This document shows positions 35,887 to 44,551 of a stretch of DNA of 64,000 bases, one piece after another. The position numbers and the translations under genes were made by a program. The DNA comes from Chelativorans petroleitrophicus (GTDB lineage Bacteria; Pseudomonadota; Alphaproteobacteria; Rhizobiales; Rhizobiaceae). The stretch spans positions 161,430 to 225,429 of the forward strand of contig NZ_JAODNV010000009.1 of the NCBI RefSeq assembly GCF_025398195.1. The letters run 5' to 3'. Position 1 is the stretch's first letter, and each line of letters starts with the position of its first letter. Under the pieces are notes generated by a model. It saw only the letters and a program-made list of their open reading frames with translations. It did not search any database and was not told the DNA's origin.

Positions 35887-37095
35887 TTACCGGGCTTCTT
35901 CTATCTTGGGCAGAAACCAGGCGAGCAGACCCGCAAGCGGCAGGAACGAACAGAACCGGTAAACCGCTTCCACGCCATAGGTGTCGGCGAGACTCCCCAG
36001 GATGGCGGCCGCGACGCCGGCAAGGCCGAAATTCAGCCCATAGAACAACCCGCCGATCAACCCGATCCGGTTAGGCAGCAGTTCAATTGCGTAGATCAGG
36101 ATCGAGGCGAAGGCGCTCGCCATGATCAGGTTGATCAGGATCGTCAGCACGCCCGTCCAGAACAGGTCTGCATAAGGCAAGATCAATGTCAGCGGCAATG
36201 GCCCCAAAACCGAGATCCAGATGATGCGATAGCGGCCGATCCGGTCGCCGATCATGCCGCCGACCAGAGCGCCCACCGCGGCGGCCAGCAGGAAGACGAA
36301 GAGCATCATCTGGGCGGAGGGGATGGAAAGCCCGAACCGCTCCATCAGGTAGAAGGTGTAGAACGTCCGGAAGCTTTCGCTGTAGGCGTTCTTGGTAAAC
36401 ATCAGCAGTGTCAGCACCACGAGGCCGATGCCGATGGTGAGCGGCGCGTGGCGGACATGGGCCTGCCCGTCCTTCTTTCCGGCCGATCGCATCTTTGCAA
36501 ATTCGGCGCTGATCTGGCGCTGTTTGCTTCCGACCCATCCAAGGAGCAGCATTGCCGCCAGAGCGGCCAGCGCAAACCACGCGAGGCTCGGCTGCCCGCG
36601 CGCGACGATGATCAGCGCCGCAAAGACCGGGCCGAGCGCGCCGCCCGCTTGCCCGCCCACTTGAAAGATTCCCTGTGCCAGCCCGTAGCGCCCTCCGGCG
36701 GCGTAGCGGGCCATGCGTGTGGCCTCCGGGTGGAAGATCGACGAGCCGATGCCGATCAGGGCGACCGAAACGAGGATCGCCCCATAGCTGTGCGCCAGGG
36801 ACAGGCTTACGAGGCCGGAGAGGGTGAACATCATCCCCACGACCGGCGAATAGGGTGCCGGGTGCCGGTCCGTTACCATTCCGACGACGGGCTGCAGCAG
36901 CGATCCCGCGATCTGGAACGTCATGGTGATCATGCCGATTTGCACCAGATCGAGTGCGTAGGCTGCCTGCAGGATCGGGTAAGCCGCAGGGATCAGCGAC
37001 TGCATCAGATCGTTGAGAAGATGTGTCACGCCTAGGATGATCAATACGGCCAAATGGGTTCTGCCACGGCCGGCAGAGAGGGTGGCGGCGGTCAT
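35887..37095 (-). CDS. MFS efflux transporter, fosmidomycin-resistance (Fsr) type
   Basis: A 402-residue major facilitator with twelve predicted segments. The N-terminus LAVLIILGVTHLLNDLMQSL and IPAAYPILQAAYALDLVQIG is characteristic of the fosmidomycin-resistance subfamily, and GIGSSIFHPEATRMARYAAG is its conserved motif after segment 4. The start is ATG 37095 with AAAGGG upstream. Members export small phosphonates or other drugs; the natural substrate is unknown. Monocistronic and divergent from the nirK operon. Confidence 0.88.
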   Translation of the reverse strand: MTAATLSAGRGRTHLAVLIILGVTHLLNDLMQSLIPAAYPILQAAYALDLVQIGMITMTFQIAGSLLQPVVGMVTDRHPAPYSPVVGMMFTLSGLVSLSLAHSYGAILVSVALIGIGSSIFHPEATRMARYAAGGRYGLAQGIFQVGGQAGGALGPVFAALIIVARGQPSLAWFALAALAAMLLLGWVGSKQRQISAEFAKMRSAGKKDGQAHVRHAPLTIGIGLVVLTLLMFTKNAYSESFRTFYTFYLMERFGLSIPSAQMMLFVFLLAAAVGALVGGMIGDRIGRYRIIWISVLGPLPLTLILPYADLFWTGVLTILINLIMASAFASILIYAIELLPNRIGLIGGLFYGLNFGLAGVAAAILGSLADTYGVEAVYRFCSFLPLAGLLAWFLPKIEEAR

Positions 37096-37294
37096 ATCAG
37101 CCCTTTGCTGATGATAGAAAGAAACGGCGTTGTTACCGCTGGGAGGCTGCGGCTCGGCGCCACCTATACGACATAGCACCGGGGTACGCCAAGCCGCAAT
37201 CGATCGCGGCGGAGCCCGGACGAATCATCCTTCAACGGCCGGGATGCCGGTGAGGCCTGCGGCTGTTTGATCATCCCGGCTTATTGAGCGCCGT

Positions 37295-37308
37295 TTGCGC
37301 TAAGACAA
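37295..37308. promoter_or_regulatory. Candidate Crp/Fnr-type (NnrR/FNR-like) box
   Basis: TTGCGCTAAGACAA has the TTG-N8-CAA layout of FNR/NnrR sites. It lies in the 492-base interval between the MFS gene and the nirK operon, about 280 bases before the first gene. Denitrification genes in alphaproteobacteria are usually activated through such sites. The inner bases fit the NnrR consensus only on the left arm. Nothing else was recognised in the interval. Confidence 0.3.
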
Positions 37309-37587
37309 AGATGCGGGCCGGACACCGCATTATGCAGTGAAACAGGTGACTGACGGCTCGTCCCGGCTGGAATGCATGGATGCGTTCAGGCGCGGCCCGG
37401 GCCGGATAAGGAACGGAATGAGGCTGCCGGATGAAGGGATTGTTGCCGCTTTCGCCGCATTCCTGGTGTGAGTTTCCGAGGGGGACGGGCACGGGCCGGT
37501 CGCGTTGCCGAATACGGGATGTGTGAAGTGGGCCGCGTCCGTTGCCCGCTCTGTTTGGCCAACAGGAATAAGGGAGTAGGAGCTTTC

Positions 37588-38601
37588 ATGGTCAAAAGGA
37601 TTGCGACAGCCGCCGCCATCGGCGCATACCTTTCAATGGGGACAGGACCGGCATTTTCAGAGGGAGATACGGCTGTCCGGCTCGCGGAGGCCTCCAAATC
37701 CGACCATTCGCACCATGCCTCACCGGCTGCGGCGGATGGCGCTCACCACCACGACGCGGAGGCGGCAAAGAGGCCGGTTCAGGTCGAGTTCCGGACCCAG
37801 CCGGAGACATTGCAGGCGGACACGCGCACCGAGCTTGTCTTCACCCTGAAGGATGCCTCCGGCCATCCCGTCGAGGAGCTTGTCACCCATCACGGGCGCA
37901 AGCTACACGTGGTCATCGTGAGCGAGGATATGAACGTACTCGGCCACGTCCATCCGCAGGATTTCGGCGAAACGGTGGAGGGGGGACTGGCGCGGGTGTT
38001 CTTCACCTTCCCTCGTTCCGGCCGCTATCTCGTGGGCGTCGATTTCATGACAGAGGCCCAGGGTTCGCAGGACAAGCAGTTCGTCGTCGAAGTGGAGGGT
38101 GCGCCTGTCGATGCCGGGCCTGAAGCAAAGGCTCTGCCGGGCCTCATGACCGCAAAGCTGGCGGAAGACGACAGCTATACGGAACCCGCCCTGCTGCAGG
38201 CCATTGGTGAAGGCCAGGCCTTTGCGGTCTCGCTGCAGCAGCCGGACACGATCCGCGCAGGTGAGGAGGCAACCTTCACCTATCGCTTCACCAAGGATGG
38301 GGAGCCCCTGACGGATCTCAGGCACTATCTCGAGGCTCCCTTGCACCTGGCCGTAGTGAAAGACGACCTGACCGCATTCCTGCACACGCATGGGACGCTG
38401 CCGGCTGACGGGCGCATGGATCACGGCGGCCACGGGTCGGCCGGTGCGATGCATGCGGATGCTCATGCCGGCCCGGACACCTTCGGCCCCGAAATCGAGG
38501 CGGCCGTCACCTTTCCAGAGCCGGGAACCTACTACCTCTTCGCGCAGGCCGCCCATGGCGACCAGCTTCTGACCTCCAGGTTTCCCATACACGTGGAATA
38601 A
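37588..38601 (+). CDS. Secreted His-rich protein with YtkA/CopC-like domains, nirK partner
   Basis: A 337-residue exported protein. Start ATG 37588 has GGGAGTAGGAG upstream; signal peptide MVKRIATAAAIGAYLSMGTG. The mature N-terminus is rich in His (SDHSHHASPAAADGAHHHD), suggesting metal binding. Two beta-sandwich-like domains follow: LVFTLKDASGHPVEELVTHH, then GRKLHVVIVSEDMNVLGHVH, and later FTYRFTKDGEPLTDLRHYLE with LTAFLHTHGTLPADGRMDH. The 'lHvviVS.Dm...HvHP' pattern is found in proteins near copper enzymes. It precedes nirK and may deliver or buffer copper for it in the periplasm. Exact function not established. Confidence 0.7.
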   Translation: MVKRIATAAAIGAYLSMGTGPAFSEGDTAVRLAEASKSDHSHHASPAAADGAHHHDAEAAKRPVQVEFRTQPETLQADTRTELVFTLKDASGHPVEELVTHHGRKLHVVIVSEDMNVLGHVHPQDFGETVEGGLARVFFTFPRSGRYLVGVDFMTEAQGSQDKQFVVEVEGAPVDAGPEAKALPGLMTAKLAEDDSYTEPALLQAIGEGQAFAVSLQQPDTIRAGEEATFTYRFTKDGEPLTDLRHYLEAPLHLAVVKDDLTAFLHTHGTLPADGRMDHGGHGSAGAMHADAHAGPDTFGPEIEAAVTFPEPGTYYLFAQAAHGDQLLTSRFPIHVE

Positions 38602-38735
38602 AGCCGTCGGACCGGTCGGCGCAGGAGAGGGCGTGACGAGACGGTGGCTGAGCCGCGCCGGCAAATGAGCAATCGAAACGGCCGGGCATTCCCACTGGCG
38701 TGCAGAAGGCTCCGGCACAACACAGAGGAAGCAGC

Positions 38736-39935
38736 ATGTCGGAAAAGCATAGAATGGCGACCGGACAGACAGCCGGTGAAGAACGTGTCATCAGCCGGCG
38801 TAGCGTGCTCGTCGGCTCCGTCGGCGCGGTTGGGGGACTTGTCGCAGCCGACGCCGCCCTGGCGCAGGCAGGCGGCGCGCATGCCGACCACGCGGGCGCT
38901 GTGCAGACGGCGCAGGCTGCAGAAATGCAGGCAGCGCAGCACCGAACCTATCCGGGAAGCCTCAGCAACCGGATCTATTCGGTTAATCCGATCCATCCGG
39001 ATATGGCGGACATCGCGGAGAACCCCACGAACATACCGCCTCCGATCACACGGCGCGAGACGGCGACGGTCCGCATCGACCTCGAGACGAAGGAGATCGA
39101 GGCGCATCTCGACGAAAGGGCCATGTTCCGGTTCTGGACGTTCAACGGCACCGTGCCCGGGCCGTTCATCCGCGTGCGGGTGGGGGATCAGGTGGAGGTT
39201 CACCTGAAGAACTCCGAGGACAGCTGGATGATGCACAATGTGGATTTCCATGCCTGCACGGGCCCAGGGGGCGGCGCTGCGGCGACCACGGCCGCACCGG
39301 GCGAGGAGCGCACCTTCACCTTCAAGGCGCTGAACCCGGGCCTCTACGTCTATCACTGTGCGGTGCCGCCAGTGGCGCTCCACATCGCCAACGGCATGTA
39401 TGGCCTCATCCTCGTGGAGCCCGAGGAAGGTCTGCCGCCGGTCGATCGCGAATTCTACGTCATGCAGGGCGAGATCTACACCGAAGAGCCCTTCGGCAGC
39501 AGCGGCCTGCTCACGGAGAGCTATGACAAGCTGATCAACGAGCGGCCGGAATGTTTCGTCCTGAACGGACATGTCGGCGCGCTGACGGACCACTATCCGC
39601 TGAAGGCGCAGGTGGGCGAGACGGTCCGAATCTATTTCGGCGTGGGCGGGCCGAACTACGCATCCGGTTTCCACGTGATCGGCGAAATCTTCGACAAAGT
39701 CTATCAGCTAGGCTCGGTCACCAGCCCGCCCGTCACCGACGTCCAAAGCGTCATGGTTCCGCCCGGCGCGGCCACCATTGTGGAGTTCAAATGCGAGGTG
39801 CCGGGCCGCTACGTTCTTGTCGACCACGCCCTGTCGCGCGCCGAACGCGGCCTCGCCGGCTACCTGATCGTCGAGGGGTCCGAGAACCTCGAAGCCTTCA
39901 ACGCGCCGCCGAATGAACACGACAGCGGCCACTGA
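38736..39935 (+). CDS. nirK: Copper-containing nitrite reductase NirK (NO-forming)
   Basis: A 399-residue periplasmic two-cupredoxin enzyme reducing nitrite to nitric oxide. A Tat-type signal is present (SRRSVLVGSVGAVGGLVAA). Type-1 copper ligands are His167 (MMHNVDFHA), Cys208 (VYHCAVPP), His216 and Met221 (HIANGMYG). The catalytic pair is Asp170 and His313 (GFHVIGEIF), and type-2 copper His364 is in VDHALSR. Cys208 to His216 is eight residues, and AVPPVALHIANGMYG resembles the Neisseria AniA-type (class II) enzyme rather than the longer loop of class I. Start ATG 38736 follows GAGGAAGCAGC. Co-directional with the His-rich protein; no nirV seen. Confidence 0.93.
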   Translation: MSEKHRMATGQTAGEERVISRRSVLVGSVGAVGGLVAADAALAQAGGAHADHAGAVQTAQAAEMQAAQHRTYPGSLSNRIYSVNPIHPDMADIAENPTNIPPPITRRETATVRIDLETKEIEAHLDERAMFRFWTFNGTVPGPFIRVRVGDQVEVHLKNSEDSWMMHNVDFHACTGPGGGAAATTAAPGEERTFTFKALNPGLYVYHCAVPPVALHIANGMYGLILVEPEEGLPPVDREFYVMQGEIYTEEPFGSSGLLTESYDKLINERPECFVLNGHVGALTDHYPLKAQVGETVRIYFGVGGPNYASGFHVIGEIFDKVYQLGSVTSPPVTDVQSVMVPPGAATIVEFKCEVPGRYVLVDHALSRAERGLAGYLIVEGSENLEAFNAPPNEHDSGH

Positions 39936-39972
39936 TCGCTCGGCCTGACAGACATGAACCCGTAAAGAGGTG

Positions 39973-40011
39973 ACGGCCCGCTCATCCTTTCACTTGGAAT
40001 AGGCGGGCCGT
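39973..40011 (+). terminator. Hairpin after nirK, possible terminator
   Basis: A perfect 9-base stem (ACGGCCCGC with GCGGGCCGT) with a 21-base loop, 38 bases past the nirK stop. No T-run follows; it may be bidirectional with the small minus-strand gene. Confidence 0.4.
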
Positions 40012-40091
40012 GGCGGAACGATCGCTTTCGCCAGCCCTCACACCGGGCGACCTCCGTGCGTGACTGTCCTCCGCGTACTCTGCTCCAAGCG

Positions 40092-40229
40092 TCACACCAT
40101 CCGGATACTCAGAGCGAAGACGTTCGGATCGGCAGGAAGCGCGATATCCGCGGGTAAGGCAACACCAAGGGCAAGTGCAGCCACGGCACACCATCGCCTG
40201 CCTCTGCCAGTCAGGTTCTTCAGCATCAT
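40092..40229 (-). CDS. Small exported peptide, 45 residues, unrecognised
   Basis: MMLKNLTGRGRRWCAVAALA then LGVALPADIALPADPNVF and a stop. A basic start followed by a hydrophobic run and a plausible cleavage after ALPAD looks like a signal peptide, and GGAAGAAGGGAC lies at correct spacing before the double ATG. The mature part would be only about 15 residues, so it may be either a genuine small protein or a truncated gene start. It lies downstream of nirK on the opposite strand. The rest of the 39936-40485 gap holds no clear gene. Confidence 0.4.
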   Translation of the reverse strand: MMLKNLTGRGRRWCAVAALALGVALPADIALPADPNVFALSIRMV

Positions 40230-40485
40230 GTCGTCCCTTCTTCCTTGCAGTTGGCAACCATTCCCGAGCAGCGAGGTCGTCTCCCTGAGGAAGACATCGC
40301 CGCGCGCAGACGCATGAAGAGCAGGATGAGCTTCAGCATGAGACCGCCGGGCAGCTTGAGCGGCCGGTACGCCATTGCCGAAACGGACATCGAAGAGGGG
40401 CTGCGAATTCTCCGCGCCTGCTTCGATGATGAGCTAACTTGAAGCGGGAAATGGAGTTCAATGCCGCGGCGATGCAGATCCAATC

Positions 40486-41247
40486 TCACTTGGGCGCCAT
40501 ACGGATGGCGCCGTCGAGGCGGATCGTCTCGCCGTTGAGCATCTGGTTTTCCACGATGTGACAGGCGAGAGCCGCGTATTCCTGAGGCTCTCCCAGCCGC
40601 GAAGGGAAGGGCACCTGTTCGCCAAGCGAGCGCTGAGCCTCTTCCGGCAGCTCGTCGAGCATCGGCGTGCGGAATATGCCTGGCGCTATGGTGACCACGC
40701 GGATACCGGAGCGCGCGAGATCGCGCGCGATCGGCAGCGTCATTGCGGCGATGCCGCCCTTGCTTGCCGAATAGGCCGCCTGGCCGATTTGTCCGTCGAA
40801 TGCCGCCACCGACGCGGTGTTGACGATCACGCCGCGTTCTCCGCCCTCCATTGACTCTGCCTCCTGCGCGCGGGCGGCAAACAGCCGTATCATGTTGAAA
40901 GTACCGGTGAGATTCACCTCGATGGCCTTGCGAAAGAGGTCTAGAGGATGTGGGCCGTTCCTGCTCACCGTGCGCGCGGCGACGGCTATGCCTGCGCAGT
41001 TGACTAGAATGCGGGGCACGCCCAGGGCACCCTCAATCCGCGCGAATGCCGCTTCCCCGTCTTCCGCGCTGGAGACATCGCAGGCAATGGCGATGCCGCC
41101 CGTCCGGCGGGCCGTTTCCTCCGCGCGCTCCCCATTCAGATCGAGCACGGCGACACGCGCCCCGCGTTCGGCAAGGGCTTTCGCCGCCGCCGCACCAAGC
41201 CCGGAGCCTCCGCCCGTGACGACGGCAACAGCACCTTCGGGTCTCAT
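40486..41247 (-). CDS. SDR-family 3-hydroxyacyl-CoA dehydrogenase (HSD10-like)
   Basis: A 253-residue classical short-chain dehydrogenase. The cofactor loop is [19 protein letters not shown], with ALVLDLN-type Asp ([10 protein letters not shown]) indicating NAD; then NCAGIAVA and the catalytic YSASKGG with the Ser in NTASVAAF. The overall pattern ([20 protein letters not shown] and [14 protein letters not shown]) is that of HSD17B10-type 3-hydroxyacyl-CoA dehydrogenases. It lies 20 bases after the feruloyl-CoA synthase gene, so it probably oxidises the hydroxyacyl-CoA in beta-oxidation-like side-chain shortening of hydroxycinnamates. Start has GAGGAATTTG upstream. Confidence 0.88.
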   Translation of the reverse strand: MRPEGAVAVVTGGGSGLGAAAAKALAERGARVAVLDLNGERAEETARRTGGIAIACDVSSAEDGEAAFARIEGALGVPRILVNCAGIAVAARTVSRNGPHPLDLFRKAIEVNLTGTFNMIRLFAARAQEAESMEGGERGVIVNTASVAAFDGQIGQAAYSASKGGIAAMTLPIARDLARSGIRVVTIAPGIFRTPMLDELPEEAQRSLGEQVPFPSRLGEPQEYAALACHIVENQMLNGETIRLDGAIRMAPK

Positions 41248-41267
41248 TCAAATTCCTCAGCTTCCAG

Positions 41268-43124
41268 CTACATCTCGATTACCCGCGGCGAACCCGCATA
41301 AAGCTCCTCTACGACTTCGGCCCGATTCTGCAGGACAGCGCGCTGGTTGATCGAACCCTTGTCGGTCAGCTCTCCCTTTTCCAGAGAGGGCGGAGGGTCG
41401 ACAAGAATCATCCGGCGGATCAGGTTTGAAGAGCCGGTGCTGCGCGCGGCAAGGCTCCGCAGCTTTTCCTGCAGGAAGCGCCGCACACCGGGATCGGCAA
41501 AAAGCGTTTCCGCGCTTGCCTGTGCCTGCCCTCCAGCCAGCTTCGAAAGCATCGGCATTTCCGGGAAAACCAGAGCCGTCAGATAGGGGCGGTCCGGGCC
41601 GGCGATAGCGACGTCACGCACAACCTCGCCGAAATGATTGATGAAGTCCGTCCGCAGCGCGCCGGTGCTTACCCAGGTGCCGGTGTTTAGCTTGAAGTTC
41701 TCCGCCGTTCGCCCATCGAAGAACAGGCCCTTCGCAACGTCATCGGGGTCCGCGAAGCGCAGCGCGTCACCGATCCGGTAATAGCCTTCCTCATCGAAGG
41801 CTTCTGCAGTCGCCTCCGGCGCGTTCCAGTAGCCGGGCGTGATGTTGGGGCCTTTGAGGCGAGCTTCCAGCTTGCCGTCGAACGGCACGAGCTTGAGGGA
41901 AATCCCGGGGCAGGGCAGGCCGATATTGCCCGCCTGCTCCTGAGGCCAGGTGCACATCAGCGAGGCGGGCGCCGTCTCGGTCGAGCCGAGCCCTGTGCAC
42001 AGAAGAATGCGCTGGCCGGTGGTTTCGACGGCCAGGCGCTCCAGCGCGTCCCAGGTATGCTGCGCCATGCCCGCGCCCGCATACCAGAGCATCTTCAGGT
42101 CCCTGAAGAAGTTCTCGCGCAACGCAAAATCCGCCTCCAGGTGAGGCACGAGCGCCTCATAACCCTTCGGAACATTGAAATACCAGGTGGGCGAAATCTC
42201 TTTCAGATTGCGCACGGTCCTGCCGATGTCGGTCTCCGTCGGCCGCCCCTCATCGATGTAGAACGTTCCGCCGTTGAAGATCGGCATAAAGAAGAGCTTG
42301 TTGCCGCCCGCCGTGTGGTGCCACGGCGCCCAGTCGAGCAGAACCGGCGGTTCTTCCTTGAAGTAGGTATAGACCTCGCGCACCATCGTCTGGTTGGCGC
42401 AGATCATCCGGTTGGTGTTGATCACCGCCTTGGGCGTTCCAGTGGAGCCCGAGGTAAAGAGGAATTTGGCGATGGTATCGCCAGTCACCGATAGGCGCGC
42501 CTCTTCCACCGCGCCGCGCGGTTTTGTCTGAAGCGCGGTGGCGAAGTCTTCCTCCGGCCTTGCTGCTCCGCGCGCGAAAAGCCGCCTTACACCCGGCGCC
42601 ACCACGTCGATGGCAGGCGCGAACCGCTCCGCATCGGCCGCAAAGACGAGCGCGGGGCGGATCGTATCGAAGGTTTCGCGCAGCCGCATGAAATCCTTCG
42701 AGATAAGTGAATAGGCCGGCGAGATCGCGGCATAGGGGATGCCGACATAGATCGCGGCGAGGGCAAGCATTGCGTGTTCGAGGTCGTTGCCCGACAGGAT
42801 TGCGAGGGGCGCCGAGGGCGAAAGGCCACAATCCAGCAGATATTGCCCGAGCCTGCGGACCTGATCCACCGTCTGGCTGTAGGTGAAGCGCCGCCAACTG
42901 CCATCCGGATCGCGCGCTGCAAACAGCGTTCTGTCCGGCACTTTCTCCGCCCAGTGGAGCAGCGCGTCGGATATCCGCTCGGGGTAGGGCGGCAGCGGCT
43001 TCTTCTGTTCGATATAGAGCGTTCCGTCTGCCTTGCGCCTGGTCACGATATCGACCGTCCAGCACTGCACCGGACGGAAGGGGGCCGCAAGCCAGGGCCG
43101 CGACTGCAGCGCTCGTTCGTTCAT
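41268..43124 (-). CDS. fcs: Feruloyl-CoA synthase (hydroxycinnamate-CoA ligase)
   Basis: A 618-residue ANL ligase. It matches the feruloyl-CoA synthase subfamily in its opening (RKADGTLYIEQKKPLPPYPE), in the phosphate loop KFLFTSGSTGTPKAVINTNR, and in TGLGSTETAP, YRIGDALRF and FKLNTGTWVSTGALR. It activates ferulate, coumarate or caffeate to the CoA thioester with ATP. GGGAGG precedes the ATG. The SDR gene is downstream in the same operon, and the crotonase-MarR-amidohydrolase-TRAP genes are divergent, making a compact phenylpropanoid locus. Confidence 0.88.
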   Translation of the reverse strand: MNERALQSRPWLAAPFRPVQCWTVDIVTRRKADGTLYIEQKKPLPPYPERISDALLHWAEKVPDRTLFAARDPDGSWRRFTYSQTVDQVRRLGQYLLDCGLSPSAPLAILSGNDLEHAMLALAAIYVGIPYAAISPAYSLISKDFMRLRETFDTIRPALVFAADAERFAPAIDVVAPGVRRLFARGAARPEEDFATALQTKPRGAVEEARLSVTGDTIAKFLFTSGSTGTPKAVINTNRMICANQTMVREVYTYFKEEPPVLLDWAPWHHTAGGNKLFFMPIFNGGTFYIDEGRPTETDIGRTVRNLKEISPTWYFNVPKGYEALVPHLEADFALRENFFRDLKMLWYAGAGMAQHTWDALERLAVETTGQRILLCTGLGSTETAPASLMCTWPQEQAGNIGLPCPGISLKLVPFDGKLEARLKGPNITPGYWNAPEATAEAFDEEGYYRIGDALRFADPDDVAKGLFFDGRTAENFKLNTGTWVSTGALRTDFINHFGEVVRDVAIAGPDRPYLTALVFPEMPMLSKLAGGQAQASAETLFADPGVRRFLQEKLRSLAARSTGSSNLIRRMILVDPPPSLEKGELTDKGSINQRAVLQNRAEVVEELYAGSPRVIEM

Positions 43125-43218
43125 TCCAGCCTCCCACGGTCTGCCCGTTTTCCTCCGCGGCAGACCTTACTTGACGCTCCGATCAAGTTCGTCCATTTAG
43201 TAATAATTGAAAAGTGAA

Positions 43219-43241
43219 CAGTGTCAATTTCACCGACACTG
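43219..43241. promoter_or_regulatory. Inverted repeat between fcs and crotonase genes, candidate MarR operator
   Basis: Perfect 7-base arms CAGTGTC and GACACTG with a 9-base spacer, located in the divergent promoter interval just before the crotonase start. The MarR gene is the second gene of that unit. MarR-type CouR/FerR repressors of such clusters bind palindromes in this position; the match here is by symmetry and position only. Confidence 0.4.
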
Positions 43242-43259
43242 CAAGGAGTCGACAACGGC

Positions 43260-44048
43260 ATGGCGCTGGTCAGCTACGAGCTTGAAGACGGGATCGCGGT
43301 GTTGACGCTCTCCAGGCCGGAGAAGCGGAACGCCATGAGCGATGCGATGCTCAACGATCTCGGCGCGGCCGTTGACCGTGCCGCAAAGGAAGCAAAGGCG
43401 GCGGTGCTTGCCGCCAAGGGCGATCACTTCTGTGCCGGGCTCGATCTTAAGGAACAGGTGGAAAAATCCGTTATGGAGGGGATTGCCGGCTCGCGGAGCT
43501 GGCATGCCGTCTTCAGCCGCATCCAGCGTGGGGCGATACCCTACTTCGCGGCCCTCCATGGCGCAGTCGTCGGTGGCGGCCTCGAACTGGCCGCCGCCGC
43601 GCATGTTCGCGTCGCCGATGCGAACACGCATTTCGCCCTGCCGGAAGCGCAGCGCGGCATTTTCGTCGGCGGAGGCGGTTCCGTGAATGTCGCGCGCCTG
43701 ATGGGCGTTGCCCGCATGGTTGATATGATGCTGACGGGCAGGGTGCTTTCGGCGGAGGAGGCGGAGCGCTACGGCGTCGTTAACTATGTAACGGAGTCCG
43801 GCGGAGCCCGCGCCAAGGCGATGGAGCTTGCGCGTATCGCCGCCTGCAACGCGCCCCTTTCGAATTACGCAGTGATCAACGCGCTGCCACGCATTCATGA
43901 CAGCGGCTATGACGAGGGCCTGTTTTTCGAATCCATGATCGCAACGCTCACGCAGGTCACGCCTGACGCACAGGAACGGTTGCGCGCCTTTCTCGACAAA
44001 AAGGCGCCGCGTCTTGCCATCCCGGCGGAAAGGGGAGGCGGGGCATGA
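43260..44048 (+). CDS. Crotonase / enoyl-CoA hydratase family protein
   Basis: About 262 residues. Crotonase marks are VLTLSRPEKRNAMSDAML, the oxyanion-hole segments HFCAGLDLKEQ and HGAVVGGGLELAAAA, and the acid residue region HFALPEAQRGIFVGGGG. In context it should hydrate feruloyl-CoA, either as hydratase for beta-oxidation with the SDR enzyme or as hydratase-lyase giving vanillin. The sequence does not clearly match the well-known lyase, so the simple hydratase is favoured. Start at ATG 43260; an upstream GTG at 43221 is possible. Its stop overlaps the MarR start. Confidence 0.85.
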   Translation: MALVSYELEDGIAVLTLSRPEKRNAMSDAMLNDLGAAVDRAAKEAKAAVLAAKGDHFCAGLDLKEQVEKSVMEGIAGSRSWHAVFSRIQRGAIPYFAALHGAVVGGGLELAAAAHVRVADANTHFALPEAQRGIFVGGGGSVNVARLMGVARMVDMMLTGRVLSAEEAERYGVVNYVTESGGARAKAMELARIAACNAPLSNYAVINALPRIHDSGYDEGLFFESMIATLTQVTPDAQERLRAFLDKKAPRLAIPAERGGGA

Positions 44049-44551
44049 GCCTGGTGCGGGCCGAGCCGGTCGATACGTCTCAAGGCAAGGACGCCACGGC
44101 CGGCCTGTCGTTCGGCGCTTTTGAAGAATCGGTAGGCTTTCTTCTGCGCATCGCCCAGCTCACCGCCTTCGAGCTTATGTTCGAGAAGCTTGGGAACAGC
44201 GATCTCAAAATCGGCGAATTCACCCTGCTGCTGGCGATCTCGGAAAATCCTGGTGTCCGCCAGGGCGTGATGGCTGATGTCTTGAAAATAAAATGGTCGA
44301 ACATGACCAAGCTGGTGCGCTCGCTCGAAGATCGGAATCTGGTGGAGCGCCACGTACCGCCGCATGACCGCCGCTCGGTGGAACTGCGCCTTACCGCGGA
44401 CGGCCGCAAGCTGCTCGATGCCATGGCGCCCGCGGTGTTCGAGGCCGACAGGCGCTCTCTCCCGATGCTTACGGATATGGAACGCAGGCAGCTTCTGAAC
44501 CTGCTCCGAAAGGTCGCGGGCTGGCCCGCCCTCAAGGACCGGAGGCCGTGA
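44045..44551 (+). CDS. MarR-family transcriptional regulator
   Basis: A 168-residue winged-helix protein. Residues ~55-130 contain the DNA-binding core (NPGVRQGVMADVLKIKWSNM, TKLVRSLEDRNLVERHVPPH, DRRSVELRLTADGR). An ATGA overlap joins it to the crotonase gene. MarR regulators encoded within hydroxycinnamate loci (CouR/FerR type) are usually repressors released by the aryl-CoA product. That function is inferred from context. Confidence 0.9.
   Translation: MSLVRAEPVDTSQGKDATAGLSFGAFEESVGFLLRIAQLTAFELMFEKLGNSDLKIGEFTLLLAISENPGVRQGVMADVLKIKWSNMTKLVRSLEDRNLVERHVPPHDRRSVELRLTADGRKLLDAMAPAVFEADRRSLPMLTDMERRQLLNLLRKVAGWPALKDRRP

Noticed and set aside
40245..40442. Plus-strand 65-codon frame ending ETDIEEGLRILRACFDDELT
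   Set aside because: The end vaguely resembles the last helix of PLP-dependent aminotransferases, but no start signal or other motif supports it.
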